Assembly: GCF_021391495.1 (NCBI RefSeq)
Contig: NZ_CP090063.1
Location: 124,001-188,000 of the forward strand
Length of the DNA stretch: 64,000 bases
From: Amycolatopsis acidiphila
GTDB taxonomy: Bacteria; Actinomycetota; Actinomycetes; Mycobacteriales; Pseudonocardiaceae
Direction of reading: 5' to 3'
The translations under genes and the position numbers were made by a program. Shown piece by piece: positions 25,323 to 33,817 of this stretch. Within the stretch, counting starts at the first letter, position 1; each line of letters starts with the position of its first letter. Under the pieces are notes generated by a model. The model saw only the letters and a list, made by a program, of their open reading frames with translations, did not search any database and was not told the DNA's origin.

Positions 25323-25739
25323 TCACACGTGGGTGCACAGCTGTTGCGCCAGCGTGAGGTGCCTGCGCCCGGCGGGGTCGGCGAAGTTGAGGCTGATCAC
25401 CATCCGGCTCACGCCGTCCAGGTGGTCGGCGAGATCCTGGTAGGCGGGGTTCTGCGCGGCCGCGGCGGCGGAGAGGTCCCTGGCCGCGGTGATGTGCTGG
25501 ACCACGCCGGGCCCGAGCACCGCCTGACTGACGTACCCGGAGGGCAGTGAGCCGGCCCGGCCCAGGGCGCCACAGGCGGCTCGGGCGTCCTCGGTGGCAC
25601 CGCTGCCGCTGCCGGAGCCGGCCCAGAGCAGTCCCATGACCAGCAGGCCGACCAGGAACCCGACGACCCCGGCGACCACGAGCGGACGCCGGGAGGTCAC
25701 CGGTTCGTCCGGCGCCACATCGTCGGGGTCGGGCCGCAT
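25323..25739 (-). CDS. Single-pass membrane protein of unknown function
   Basis: A 138-residue protein with a short acidic N-terminus, one membrane helix (about residues 20-42), and a 90-residue outer domain with two cysteines (AACGAL and QQLCTHV). No family was recognised. The frame is open further upstream, but the ATG at 25739 gives the most natural start. It converges on the DUF4232 gene, with three bases between the stops. Confidence 0.55.
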   Translation of the reverse strand: MRPDPDDVAPDEPVTSRRPLVVAGVVGFLVGLLVMGLLWAGSGSGSGATEDARAACGALGRAGSLPSGYVSQAVLGPGVVQHITAARDLSAAAAAQNPAYQDLADHLDGVSRMVISLNFADPAGRRHLTLAQQLCTHV

Positions 25740-26183
25740 GGGCCATTCCAGCACCCGCCGTAGCCGCGGGGCCAGCTTCGCGGCCGGTCCGTTATGCAGC
25801 AGGTTGGTAGGGCACCCGCTGCTCAGCCACCCCGCGAAGGCGACCCGGCAACGGCAGCCAAGATGGCGGCGGCCCACCTCGCGCCCCGCGCGAGGTCTAC
25901 CCGGGCCCCCGCGCTCCGCGCAGGGGAAAAGATCAAGAGAGTCCTCGCCGGGCAGGCTCAAAGATGAGCCAGGAAAAGCCCCTTCACCTCACCTCATGCA
26001 GGTGGTCGAGTTGGTGGCCATCCCGTCGCCTGCGGTCTGTGCATATCACTTCGACCCAGGCCCGCAGGCTTGCGTTGTCGGCTGCCCGAAAGCAGGAGGG
26101 TTGCGGCCCTGGCTCAAAGTGATGCCGCGAGTTCAGGCGACGGGATGACCACCCAGCTCTGGGGTCGGCTTTCCCCGCCCCGC
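25740..26183. other. Gene-free stretch with a long hairpin
   Basis: I find no credible gene in these 444 bases. The left half (25740-25990) is GC-rich with one small hairpin (CCTCGCG-CCC-CGCGAGG near 25887) and a purine-rich stretch near 25920-25980. The right half holds the long imperfect inverted repeat listed separately. Confidence 0.5.
26013..26153. repeat. Long imperfect inverted repeat (hairpin element)
   Basis: The outer arms 26013-26032 and 26134-26153 are complementary at 19 of 20 positions. Inner blocks 26045-26066 and 26102-26123 pair with a few mismatches around a 35-base loop. The whole 141-base element could fold into one long stem. It lies downstream of the zincin gene and upstream of a membrane-protein gene. 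The structure suggests a small palindromic repeat (MITE- or REP-like) or a structured RNA. It is not a tRNA: no acceptor or T-loop pattern is seen. Confidence 0.6.
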
Positions 26184-26534
26184 CTAACCCCAGCCCAGCT
26201 CGTGCAGGCGTGCGTCGTCGATGCCGAAGTGGTGGGCGATCTCGTGCACCACCGTGATCAGCACCTCCGCCACCACCTGGTCCTCCGACTCGCACATCGC
26301 CAGGATCGGGCCGCGGTAGATCGAGATGCGGTCCGGCAGCACGCCGCTGTAGTCGCTGGTCCGCGAGGTCAGCGCCACGCCGTGGTACAGCCCCAGGATC
26401 CCGGGCGCCTCTTCGTTCCGCTCCTCGACGAGCACCACGACGTTGTCCATGGCCTGCGCGAACTCCGGCGGCACAGCGTCGAGCGCGTCGGCGACGAGTT
26501 CCTCGAAGCGCGCCGCGGACATCTCCACCGGCAT
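26184..26534 (-). CDS. Zincin-like metallopeptidase
   Basis: A 116-residue protein of the small zincin-like metallopeptidase family, with the zinc motif HEIAHHFGI near residue 97. The N-terminal FEELVADALDAVPPEF and middle LGLYHGVALTSR segments are also typical. Substrates are unknown; relatives are widespread in actinobacteria. It follows the septum-formation gene after three bases on the same strand, so the two are co-transcribed. Confidence 0.9.
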   Translation of the reverse strand: MPVEMSAARFEELVADALDAVPPEFAQAMDNVVVLVEERNEEAPGILGLYHGVALTSRTSDYSGVLPDRISIYRGPILAMCESEDQVVAEVLITVVHEIAHHFGIDDARLHELGWG

Positions 26535-26537
26535 CCG

Positions 26538-27488
26538 TCACCCGCCGCCGGGGGGCGGGGCCGCCGAGGACGCCGGCGGCGCGTCCTGCGCCGCCTGCCG
26601 GATGCTGCCCGTCACCGGGGCGAGCCCGGTGTTGTCCGGCAGCTTCGCCCCGACCTCGCAGTTGACCAGCGTCGACCCGGCGTCCCAGCTCTCCTGCTCA
26701 CGCAGGTCCCAGGTCAGGATCAGCTTCTGCGCGTCGAGGTCCACCCCGCCGGCGTAGCCCTGCATGTCGTGGTTGCACTCGGTGTCCAGCCACGCCGCCT
26801 GGTCCTTCTGCGCCGGGTAGGAGTCCTTGAAGTGCGTCTTCAGGTCGATGGTCGCGACGATCTCGTACGCGTGCGGCTGCGCGCAGTCGATCGGGTTGCC
26901 GACCGTCTTGCCCGCCAGCGCGAGACACGTGCCCGGCTCCCACACCGCCGACTGCGACTGGCCCGCCGCGTTCCCGGTCACCGGCTGGAGCGCGCCACCC
27001 GGCGCCGCCCACTGCAGCACGCAGCGCATGTCCCGATCGCCGCCGGCCCACTCGTCCGTGCCCGGCCGCAGCGCGCTCACGGTGAACTTCCCGAACGGGT
27101 CCAGCTGCTTGCCGAGGTAGGTCTGCGCGCCGTCGGTGCAGCGCGCCATCGCCAGGTCACGCCATTCGTCCACGCTCGGCGCCGGCACGCCCGCCGGGTA
27201 CTTGTCGGCGATGTTCACCACCCCGGTCACCTCGTACAGGTGCGGCTGCGCGCACGGCACGACATGGATGTCCGACGCGTCCGGTTGCAGCCAGTTCAGG
27301 CAGCTTCCCGCGTTCGAGTGAAAAGCCGCCTTCGCCTCCGGCGACTCCTCGACCTTGCCGCCGCCGGCCACGCCGCCGCCCCACGAGAAGGCGACGCTCA
27401 GGGACAGCGCGACGATGGCGCCCAGGAACACACCCACCATGACGAGCCGGGTGCGCATCGTGTTCGTTGCCAAGCCGTGTCCGAGCAT
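26538..27488 (-). CDS. Septum-formation family membrane protein
   Basis: A 316-residue protein with an N-terminal membrane anchor (about residues 15-38) and two tandem cysteine-containing modules. Each has the pattern CLxW or CLAL, then CAQPHxYE (near residues 70-85 and 195-210), as in the septum-formation (Septum_form) family. A Pro/Ala/Gly-rich tail ends the protein. The outer part is likely disulfide-bonded. The start is uncertain: ATGs at 27488 and 27458 lack clear ribosome-binding sites. The zincin gene follows at once. Confidence 0.75.
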   Translation of the reverse strand: MLGHGLATNTMRTRLVMVGVFLGAIVALSLSVAFSWGGGVAGGGKVEESPEAKAAFHSNAGSCLNWLQPDASDIHVVPCAQPHLYEVTGVVNIADKYPAGVPAPSVDEWRDLAMARCTDGAQTYLGKQLDPFGKFTVSALRPGTDEWAGGDRDMRCVLQWAAPGGALQPVTGNAAGQSQSAVWEPGTCLALAGKTVGNPIDCAQPHAYEIVATIDLKTHFKDSYPAQKDQAAWLDTECNHDMQGYAGGVDLDAQKLILTWDLREQESWDAGSTLVNCEVGAKLPDNTGLAPVTGSIRQAAQDAPPASSAAPPPGGG

Positions 27489-27550
27489 CGCGTCAATAAT
27501 GCCCGCGTCCGGCTCACACGACGACCCTCGGGTGGCTAGTGTGTCCCTCG

Positions 27551-28168
27551 ATGACCGAAGAAAATCCGCCGGAGGAGCAACAACCTCCTGAGCAGCCCCC
27601 CGCGCGCGGCTCCATGCGGTACCAGGACCCCGACTCGACCACGCCACGAGAGCCGACGCTCGCCGAGCAGCGCGCCCGGCGCAAGGCGCTGGTCGAGGAG
27701 GAAGAGCGCGAGCAGGCCGAGGCCCAGGCGCGGGAGGTGGCCCAGCGCAAGGCCGCCACCCGGCGCAAGGTGCTGATCGGCAGCGGGGTGACCGTCGGGC
27801 TGGTGGGCGTCGTCGCCGCCTGGTACGTGGTGGGCACGCCCGACGAGGTCAGCGCGGTCTGCACCGACGCCAACGGCGTGGTGCAGAACGACCAGTATTG
27901 CGACGACAGCTACATGTCCAGCCACGGCGGCCACTACGACTCCGTCAGTGGGCTCTGGATCCTGCCGCTGGCCCTCGGCGGCGGCCAGTATCGCTACAAC
28001 TACGGCGGCACGGGCACGGTCGGCCAGCACGTCTCGGGTGGCACGTTCACCAAGCCGTCCGGCAACACGACCGTCAAGACCAGCGCGGGCAAGACCGTGC
28101 AGCGCGGCGGGTTCGGCATCAGCAGCAAGAGCAGCAGCGGCGGCAGCGGGAAGTCCGGGGGGTCGTAG
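27551..28168 (+). CDS. YgiB/DUF1190-like membrane protein
   Basis: A 205-residue protein with a proline-rich, acidic and coiled cytoplasmic N-terminus (about 1-70; RARRKALVEEEEREQAEAQ), one membrane helix (about 74-93), a cysteine-containing outer segment (AVCTDANGVVQNDQYCDDSY), then a Gly/Tyr-rich stretch and a C-terminal GKTVQRGGFGISSKSSS. The SRGGFG-type ending and its position next to a YgiC-like gene match enterobacterial YgiB/YjfM, although overall identity looks low. It abuts the next gene with no gap. Confidence 0.6.
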   Translation: MTEENPPEEQQPPEQPPARGSMRYQDPDSTTPREPTLAEQRARRKALVEEEEREQAEAQAREVAQRKAATRRKVLIGSGVTVGLVGVVAAWYVVGTPDEVSAVCTDANGVVQNDQYCDDSYMSSHGGHYDSVSGLWILPLALGGGQYRYNYGGTGTVGQHVSGGTFTKPSGNTTVKTSAGKTVQRGGFGISSKSSSGGSGKSGGS

Positions 28169-29335
28169 GTGCGGAGGGGAACCAGCACCCCGCGGCGGGA
28201 CTGGCAGCGCATCGTCGAGGAACAGGGCCTGGTGTTCGGCACCCCCGCGCGCTACGGCAGCGGTCAGGAGCGGCCGTACTGGGACGAGTCGGTGCACTAC
28301 GTCCTGGAGATGGACGAGGTGCTCTCCCTCGAAGCCGACGTCGAGCTGCTGCACTCGATGTGCCTGGAGGCCGTCGACAACGTCGTGCTCACCGAGCGGT
28401 ATGCGCAGTTCGGCATCCCGGAATGGGTGTGGCCGCACATCGCCGAGTCCTGGAAACGGCGTGACCCGCACGTCTACGGCCGCTTCGACCTGCGTTACGA
28501 CGGGAACGGGCCGGCGAAGCTGCTCGAGTACAACGCCGACACCCCGACGTCACTGCTCGAGGCCTCGGTCCTGCAGTGGCACTGGAAGACCGAGGTCTTC
28601 CCCGACGACGACCAGTGGAACTCGATCCACGAGAAGCTGGTCGAGCGCTGGCAGGAGGTGCGCGGCCTGCTGCCTGCCAACGAGCTGTACTTCACCTGGT
28701 CCAGCGCCGACCCCTCCGGCGAGGACCACATCACGACGTCCTACCTGCAGGAGACCGCGGCCGAGGCGGGGCTGGACACGGTGGGCCTCGCGATCGAGGA
28801 GATCGGCTGGGACCCGGTGCTCAAGCGGTTCGTCGACCTCGAAGAGGCGCCGATGAACACCGTGCTGAAGCTCTACCCGTGGGAATGGGTGGTGGACGAG
28901 GAGTTCGGCCACCACGCCGTCGAGTCGCTGCCCCGGACGCTGTGGATCGAACCACTGTGGAAGATGCTGCTGTCCAACAAGACGCTGCTGGCGATCCTGT
29001 GGGAGAACTACCCCGGCCATCCGAACCTGCTGCCCGCCTTCGCCGACGACCCCGGCCTGCTCACCGAGTACGTCCGCAAGCCGAAGCTGGGCCGTGAGGG
29101 CGCGAACGTGTCGATCGTGGCCCCCGGGTACGAGACCGAGACACCCGGCGTCTACGGCGAGGAAGGCTACGTCTACCAGGCGTTCGACCCGCTGCCCGAG
29201 TTCGACGGCTTCCGGCCCGCGCTGGGTGCCTGGATCGTCGGCGACAGCGCGGCGGGCCTCGGCATCCGGGAGACCGCCGGGCTGGTGACCGACGACGGGG
29301 CCGCGTTCGTCCCGCACCGCATCCCGGAATCGTGA
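28169..29335 (+). CDS. Glutathionylspermidine synthase-family ATP-grasp (YgiC/YjfC-like)
   Basis: A 388-residue ATP-grasp ligase of the GSP_synth family. Visible landmarks are RFDLRYDGNGPAKLLEYNADTPTSLLEA (nucleotide and metal binding, about 110-140), LLSNKTLLAILWENYPGHPNLLPAF, and a C-terminal EEGYVYQAFDPLP. It lacks the amidase domain of true glutathionylspermidine synthase, as do YgiC and YjfC. It probably ligates an amine or amino acid to a carboxylate. The start is GTG, directly after the stop of the YgiB-like gene; the DUF350 gene follows 40 bases later. Confidence 0.9.
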   Translation: MRRGTSTPRRDWQRIVEEQGLVFGTPARYGSGQERPYWDESVHYVLEMDEVLSLEADVELLHSMCLEAVDNVVLTERYAQFGIPEWVWPHIAESWKRRDPHVYGRFDLRYDGNGPAKLLEYNADTPTSLLEASVLQWHWKTEVFPDDDQWNSIHEKLVERWQEVRGLLPANELYFTWSSADPSGEDHITTSYLQETAAEAGLDTVGLAIEEIGWDPVLKRFVDLEEAPMNTVLKLYPWEWVVDEEFGHHAVESLPRTLWIEPLWKMLLSNKTLLAILWENYPGHPNLLPAFADDPGLLTEYVRKPKLGREGANVSIVAPGYETETPGVYGEEGYVYQAFDPLPEFDGFRPALGAWIVGDSAAGLGIRETAGLVTDDGAAFVPHRIPES

Positions 29336-29375
29336 TAAACAGCCCGCACCATCACTGACCGAACCGGGAGAATCC

Positions 29376-29828
29376 GTGACCACGACCCTCGCGCTGGCCG
29401 ACACCTTCGGTTCCGACCTCGTCAAGGGGATCGGCGCAATCCTGCTCTACGGTGTCGTCGGGCTGCTGCTGATGCTGGTCGGTTTCTACGCGATCGACTG
29501 GACCACGCCGGGCAAGCTGTCGAAGCTCGTGCACCAGGGCCTGCCGAACGCGGTCATCGTCACCGCGTCGGGGATGCTGTCGATGGCGTTCATCGTCGTC
29601 GTCGCCATCTTCAACTCCGCGAGCGACCTGACCGAGGGTCTGATCACCTCGCTCATCTACGGCCTGCTGGGCATAATCGTGCAGGTCCTGGCGGTGCGGC
29701 TGCTGGAGTGGGCCACTCGGATCGACGTCGGCTCGACCATCGAGAGCGACAAGTTCGCCCCGGCGAGCGTCGTGGTCGCCGCCGCGCACCTGGCGCTGGG
29801 TCTCGTCGTGGCGGTCGGCATCTCCTAG
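29376..29828 (+). CDS. DUF350 membrane protein (YjfL-like)
   Basis: A 150-residue integral membrane protein with four hydrophobic helices, the DUF350 arrangement found in YjfL, including the GFYAIDWTTPGKL segment after the first helix. It completes a triad with the YgiB-like and YgiC-like genes, like the E. coli yjfL-yjfM-yjfC group. A GTG start with a GGGAGAA site precedes it. The role is unknown; the genomic link to the ligase suggests a membrane modification or stress function. Confidence 0.85.
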   Translation: MTTTLALADTFGSDLVKGIGAILLYGVVGLLLMLVGFYAIDWTTPGKLSKLVHQGLPNAVIVTASGMLSMAFIVVVAIFNSASDLTEGLITSLIYGLLGIIVQVLAVRLLEWATRIDVGSTIESDKFAPASVVVAAAHLALGLVVAVGIS

Positions 29829-29838
29829 TGTTAGTGGC

Positions 29839-30744
29839 GTGCGCCTGCTGAGGACACCGGAAGACCGGTTCGCCGACCTGCCCGAGTTCGACTTCCCAGT
29901 CCTGTACGCCGACATCGAGAACCCGAGAGACGGCATCGTCAGAGTCGCCTACACCGAGGCCGGTCCGCCCGACGGTCCGCCGGTGCTGCTCCTGCACGGA
30001 GAGCCCAGCTGGTCCTTCCTCTACCGGAAGATGCTGCCGGTGCTCGCGGACGCGGGCCTGCGCGCCATCGCGCCCGATCTGGTCGGCTTCGGCCGCTCGG
30101 ACAAGCCGGTCGACGTCGTGGACCACACCTACGCCCGGCACGTCGAGTGGATGCGCGCGTTCGCGTTCGACGCGCTCGACCTGCGTGGGGTCACGCTCGT
30201 CGGACAGGACTGGGGCGGGCTGATCGGGCTGCGCCTGGTCGCCGAAAACCCCGGCCGCTTCACGAAGGTCGTCGCCGCGAACACCGGACTGCCCACGGGC
30301 GACCAGGACATGCCGAAGGTCTGGCACACGTTCCGCGAGGCCGTCCAAAAAGCACCGGTGCTCGACATCGGGCGGTTCGTCCAGTCCGGCTGCCGCACGA
30401 AACTGTCCGACGAGACGCGTGCGGCCTACGACGCGCCGTTCCCGAACGAGATGTACAAAGCGGGTCCGCGCGCGATGCCCGGGCTGGTGCCGATCCGGCC
30501 GGACGACCCGGCGAGCGAGGCCAACCGCCGGGCCTGGGCAACATTGTCCACTATGGACATACCGTTCCTGTGCGCGTTCTCCGACGGGGACCCGATCACC
30601 GGTGGGATGGCCCCGGTCCTGCGGCGCGCCATGAAGGGCGCCGAAGGACTGGACCATCCCACCGTGGCGGACGCCGGGCACTTCCTGCAGGAGGACGCCG
30701 GCGCCGAACTGGGCCGGATAGTGGCCGCGTTCGTCCGCGATTAG
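29839..30744 (+). CDS. Haloalkane dehalogenase-like alpha/beta hydrolase
   Basis: A 301-residue hydrolase closest to the DhmA/DhlA haloalkane dehalogenases. It has the HGEPSWSFLYRKM motif (about 53-65), nucleophile Asp124 in GQDWGG with the halide-binding Trp125 next to it, an acid Asp251 in SDGDP, and His281 in AGHFLQED. Together these favour dehalogenase chemistry over esterase. The GTG start lies ten bases after the DUF350 stop. Its end overlaps the converging PRC-domain gene by four bases. Confidence 0.88.
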   Translation: MRLLRTPEDRFADLPEFDFPVLYADIENPRDGIVRVAYTEAGPPDGPPVLLLHGEPSWSFLYRKMLPVLADAGLRAIAPDLVGFGRSDKPVDVVDHTYARHVEWMRAFAFDALDLRGVTLVGQDWGGLIGLRLVAENPGRFTKVVAANTGLPTGDQDMPKVWHTFREAVQKAPVLDIGRFVQSGCRTKLSDETRAAYDAPFPNEMYKAGPRAMPGLVPIRPDDPASEANRRAWATLSTMDIPFLCAFSDGDPITGGMAPVLRRAMKGAEGLDHPTVADAGHFLQEDAGAELGRIVAAFVRD

Positions 30745-31505
30745 GGGTGGTTGCGGCGGTCGCGCTTGTCGCGGCCGTCCTCCACCTCGATCTGCTCCTT
30801 GCGGACCTCACCGGAGAGCGACTGCTCCTCGGTGACGTCCTCCTTGCGCAGCCGCACCTTCTCCATCGGCACGGCCTCCTTCTCCACCCTGGCGCGCTCG
30901 GCGTGCAGGGTCATCTCCTGCTCCTCGTCGCCGATGCGGGCGTTGCCCCGCTCGCCGTCGGTGATGGGCTCGCGCTCGACGCGAACCTCCTCGTGCGTCA
31001 CCGGCACCCGGATCTGCTGCTCCTCGGTCACGGTGTACTTGCGCAGCCGCACCCGGCCGGTCTCCACCTGCTCCTTGCCGACCTTGAGCTGCTCCTCGGA
31101 CCGCGTCATCGCCTCACCGGCCTCACCGCGGCCGCGGGCGCCCTCCATCCGGCCGCGCGAGCCGGCGGTGCGGTTCTCCATCGAGGACCGCGGCGTCGGC
31201 AGCTTGTAGTAGCGGTAGAGCTCGACACTCTCCTGTTCGGACAGATGCTGGTCCGCGTCGGTGCGTGGCGCGTCGGTCACCTGGTCCTTCGACACCTGGA
31301 CGTGGAGCCCGTCGCGGTCCAGCCGCGCGCCGCGCAGCGGCACGAAGCTCTCCTTCTGCCCGAACATTCCGGTCCGGACGGTGACCCACTCCGGCTGCTG
31401 GGTGTCGTCGGACAGGTAGACCGTGCCGACCTTGCCGATCTTCTTCCCCTGCGGGTCGACCACGGCGTTCTCGGTCAGTTCCTCAGGACGAAGCGTGCTG
31501 GTCAT
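30741..31505 (-). CDS. PRC-barrel and DUF2382 stress-type protein
   Basis: A 254-residue protein with an N-terminal PRC-barrel (about 1-90; ENAVVDPQGKKIGKVGTVYL) and a C-terminal DUF2382 domain rich in Glu, Arg and Val (about 135-250; VRLRKYTVTEEQQIRVPVTHEEVRVERE, then MEKVRLRKEDV). A Gly/Arg/Met linker lies between. Proteins of this kind are widespread in actinobacteria and linked to stress and envelope biology; the function is unknown. The ATG at 31505 follows an AAGGGGAA site. It lies 100 bases downstream of serS on the same strand. Confidence 0.9.
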   Translation of the reverse strand: MTSTLRPEELTENAVVDPQGKKIGKVGTVYLSDDTQQPEWVTVRTGMFGQKESFVPLRGARLDRDGLHVQVSKDQVTDAPRTDADQHLSEQESVELYRYYKLPTPRSSMENRTAGSRGRMEGARGRGEAGEAMTRSEEQLKVGKEQVETGRVRLRKYTVTEEQQIRVPVTHEEVRVEREPITDGERGNARIGDEEQEMTLHAERARVEKEAVPMEKVRLRKEDVTEEQSLSGEVRKEQIEVEDGRDKRDRRNHP

Positions 31506-31605
31506 GAGTGAAATTCCCCTTCCCGGTCGTTGAACCGTCCCTAGTGGAATTGACGGTCGCCGGGGGTCCCGAAACTGACACGTTCGGGGTTCACTCACCA
31601 GTGCC

Positions 31606-32892
31606 TCAGGAAGTGCTGCCGTCCGCGTTGATCACGGCGAAGCCGGTGTAGGGCACCAGCGCGTCCGGGATCCGGATGGCTCCGTCGGCCTGCTGGTACT
31701 GCTCGACGAGCGCGACGAGCGTCCGACCGACGGGCAGTCCGGAGGCGTTCAATGCCGCCACCGCACCACGTTTGCCGTCCTTCGCCTTCCCGCGGATGCC
31801 GGCCCGGCGGGTCTGGAAGACCCCGGTGTCCGACGCGCTCGAGATCTCGCGGTAGGTCTGCTGGCTGGGCAGCCACACCTCGATGTCGTAGGTGATCTGC
31901 GCTGAGAAACCGATGTCCCCGGCCGGCAACTTGATCACTCGATAGGCGAGTCCGAGTTTCTGCAGTACTTCCTCTGCGTGCACGAGGATCTCCTCCAGCG
32001 CGTCGCGTGAGGACTCCGCGTCGACGAGCTGGACGAGCTCCACCTTCGAGAACTCGTGCTGGCGGATCAGGCCGCGGGTGTCGCGGCCGTAGGAGCCGGC
32101 CTCCGAGCGGAAGCACGGGGTGTGCGCGGTGTAGCGCAGCGGCAGGTCCCCGAGGTTGAGGATCTCGCCCGCGTGCAGGTTGACCAGCGGCACCTCGGCG
32201 GTGGGGATGAGGAACAGCTCACGATCCGCGACCGCGGTGCGGAACAGGTCCTCCTCGAACTTCGGCAGCTGGCCGGTGCCGGTCATCGTCTGGCGGGTGA
32301 CCAGCGCGGGCAGCGAGAACTCGGTGTAGCCCTGCGCGATGTGCACGTCGAGGAAGAACGCGGCCAGCGCGCGCTCCAGCTTCGCGCCCGGTCCCTTGAA
32401 CACGGCGAACCGCGGGCCGGACAGCTTCGTCGCGCGCTGCAGGTCGAGGAAGCCGGCGCGCTCGCCGAGGTCGACGTGGTCGAGCGGCTCGAAGTCGAAC
32501 TCGGGCACCGAGCCCCACTGGCGGACCTCTTCGGCGTACTCCTCGGTCGCGCCGTCGGGCAGCTCGTCGAGCGGGATGTTCGGGATCGCCAGCAGGAACT
32601 CGTTCAGCTCGGCCTCGACCGCGCGCTGCTCCTCCTCCAGCTCGCCGATGCGGACCTTCAGCCGGCGCGCCTGCTCGCGCAGCTCGGTGATGTCGTCGCC
32701 GGCCCGCGCGGCGGCCTGCACCTCGGCGGCCGACTTCTTGGACTGCGCACGTGCCTGGTCGCCCTCACCGATGACCTCGGAACGCCTGCTCATCAGCTTG
32801 CTCAGCCGGTCGGTGTCGAGCACATACCCACGGCGGCGCAGCTTGGCGGCCGCGTCCGTCTCGGGATCGAGCAGCTGGCGGGGGTCGTGCAT
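31606..32892 (-). CDS. serS: Seryl-tRNA synthetase, not of the usual actinobacterial type
   Basis: SerS charges tRNA-Ser. The 428-residue product has the N-terminal coiled-coil arm (about 30-105) and class II motifs: a FRSEAGSYGRDTRGLIRQHEF motif 2, the serine-binding TAEVPL and the motif 3 LNASGLPVGRTLVAL. Motif 2 and the preceding SMTGTGQLPKFEEDLF-like region resemble proteobacterial or firmicute enzymes. Streptomyces-type SerRS has a different motif 2 (GKDTRGIFRVHQF). The active-site segment usually read SSCSN is SSASD here. It may be a second, horizontally acquired SerRS or a replacement; cases such as AlbS and VlmL show that second copies can serve antibiotic resistance or synthesis. Confidence 0.9.
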   Translation of the reverse strand: MHDPRQLLDPETDAAAKLRRRGYVLDTDRLSKLMSRRSEVIGEGDQARAQSKKSAAEVQAAARAGDDITELREQARRLKVRIGELEEEQRAVEAELNEFLLAIPNIPLDELPDGATEEYAEEVRQWGSVPEFDFEPLDHVDLGERAGFLDLQRATKLSGPRFAVFKGPGAKLERALAAFFLDVHIAQGYTEFSLPALVTRQTMTGTGQLPKFEEDLFRTAVADRELFLIPTAEVPLVNLHAGEILNLGDLPLRYTAHTPCFRSEAGSYGRDTRGLIRQHEFSKVELVQLVDAESSRDALEEILVHAEEVLQKLGLAYRVIKLPAGDIGFSAQITYDIEVWLPSQQTYREISSASDTGVFQTRRAGIRGKAKDGKRGAVAALNASGLPVGRTLVALVEQYQQADGAIRIPDALVPYTGFAVINADGSTS

Positions 32893-32902
32893 GGGTACTC
32901 CA

Positions 32903-32926
32903 GGTACGAGCCGGGACTGTCGTACC
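32903..32926 (-). promoter_or_regulatory. Hairpin in the serS leader
   Basis: GGTACGA and TCGTACC form a perfect 7-bp stem around a 10-base loop, ending about ten bases before the serS start codon. A competing GGGTAC/GTACCC pairing would cover the ribosome-binding region. This could regulate translation of serS. It is too small for a T-box. Confidence 0.35.
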
Positions 32927-32953
32927 CAGGGTAGTCAGCACGACCAGCGCGTT

Positions 32954-33706
32954 TCAGGCGACCTCGGGCAGGAGCACCGGCGCGGTCAGCGCGCTGTCGT
33001 GCGCCAGCGCCTCGCCCGCCTCCTCCAGCGCTGCCCACAGGGTGACCTGGTTCGCGGTGAGCACGGGGATGCCCAGCCGCTGCTCCAGCGGCGTGACGAG
33101 GTCGTAGGTGGGCACGTTGGTGCAGCTGACGAACAACGCGTCCGCGCCGGAGACGTCCAGGCCGGCGACGGCGCCGAGCACCGCCGAGTAGGACATCTTC
33201 CAGATGTCGCCGAGCATCCCGAGGCCGAGGCTGCCGACCGTGCCGATGCCGTACTCGGCGAGGAAGTCGAGCAGCCGGCCGGTCACGTCGTCGACGTAGG
33301 GCGTGATCACCGCGAGCCGCCGGACGCCGAGCCGGGCGCAGGCGCGGACCAGGGCGCCGGACGTGGTGACCGCGGCGGGCGCACCCGCGTCGAGCATGCC
33401 CTCGACGAGCGCGGCCTCACCCGCGGCACCGCCGATGAAGCTGCCGGACGTGCACGCGTAGGCGACGACGAGTGGCTCGGGCACGAGCACGTCCCGGGTC
33501 GCGCGGCGGACGCCGTGCGGGTCGCTGAGCGCCTGGGCGAGCTGCACGGTGACCGGTTCGGGCAGGAATGGCAGGCGGGTCGTGTGCAGGCAGACCCGGT
33601 CGGGCACCCAGCGCCACAGCTCCCGGTCCAGCGCGAAGTCGAACGGCGCGACCACGCCGACCCCGGTCTGCGCCGGCAGCGCGATCTCGAAGGGACTGAC
33701 GGTCAT
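32954..33706 (-). CDS. Maleate isomerase/Asp-Glu racemase-like protein
   Basis: A 250-residue enzyme of the aspartate/glutamate racemase superfamily, maleate cis-trans isomerase/arylmalonate decarboxylase branch. Both catalytic cysteines are present: Cys85 in YACTSGS and Cys195 in SCTNVPT. It lacks the racemase motifs of MurI. The substrate is unclear, perhaps a dicarboxylic acid. It lies about 60 bases upstream of serS on the same strand, so the two may share a transcript, which is unusual. Confidence 0.85.
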   Translation of the reverse strand: MTVSPFEIALPAQTGVGVVAPFDFALDRELWRWVPDRVCLHTTRLPFLPEPVTVQLAQALSDPHGVRRATRDVLVPEPLVVAYACTSGSFIGGAAGEAALVEGMLDAGAPAAVTTSGALVRACARLGVRRLAVITPYVDDVTGRLLDFLAEYGIGTVGSLGLGMLGDIWKMSYSAVLGAVAGLDVSGADALFVSCTNVPTYDLVTPLEQRLGIPVLTANQVTLWAALEEAGEALAHDSALTAPVLLPEVA

Positions 33707-33817
33707 CGATCTTTCCCCTTCCGCCCATCCGGCTGCACCCGAGACGCTAGGTTCGACGTGCGAAAACAAGACGTGGCTTGTGTAACCGGGCCGTTAAACC
33801 TCGGCGAGGGGGCAACA

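Noticed and set aside
26013..26153. A tRNA or known riboswitch in the long hairpin.
   Set aside because: No anticodon arm, T-loop or CCA-type acceptor and no match to a riboswitch core that I know.
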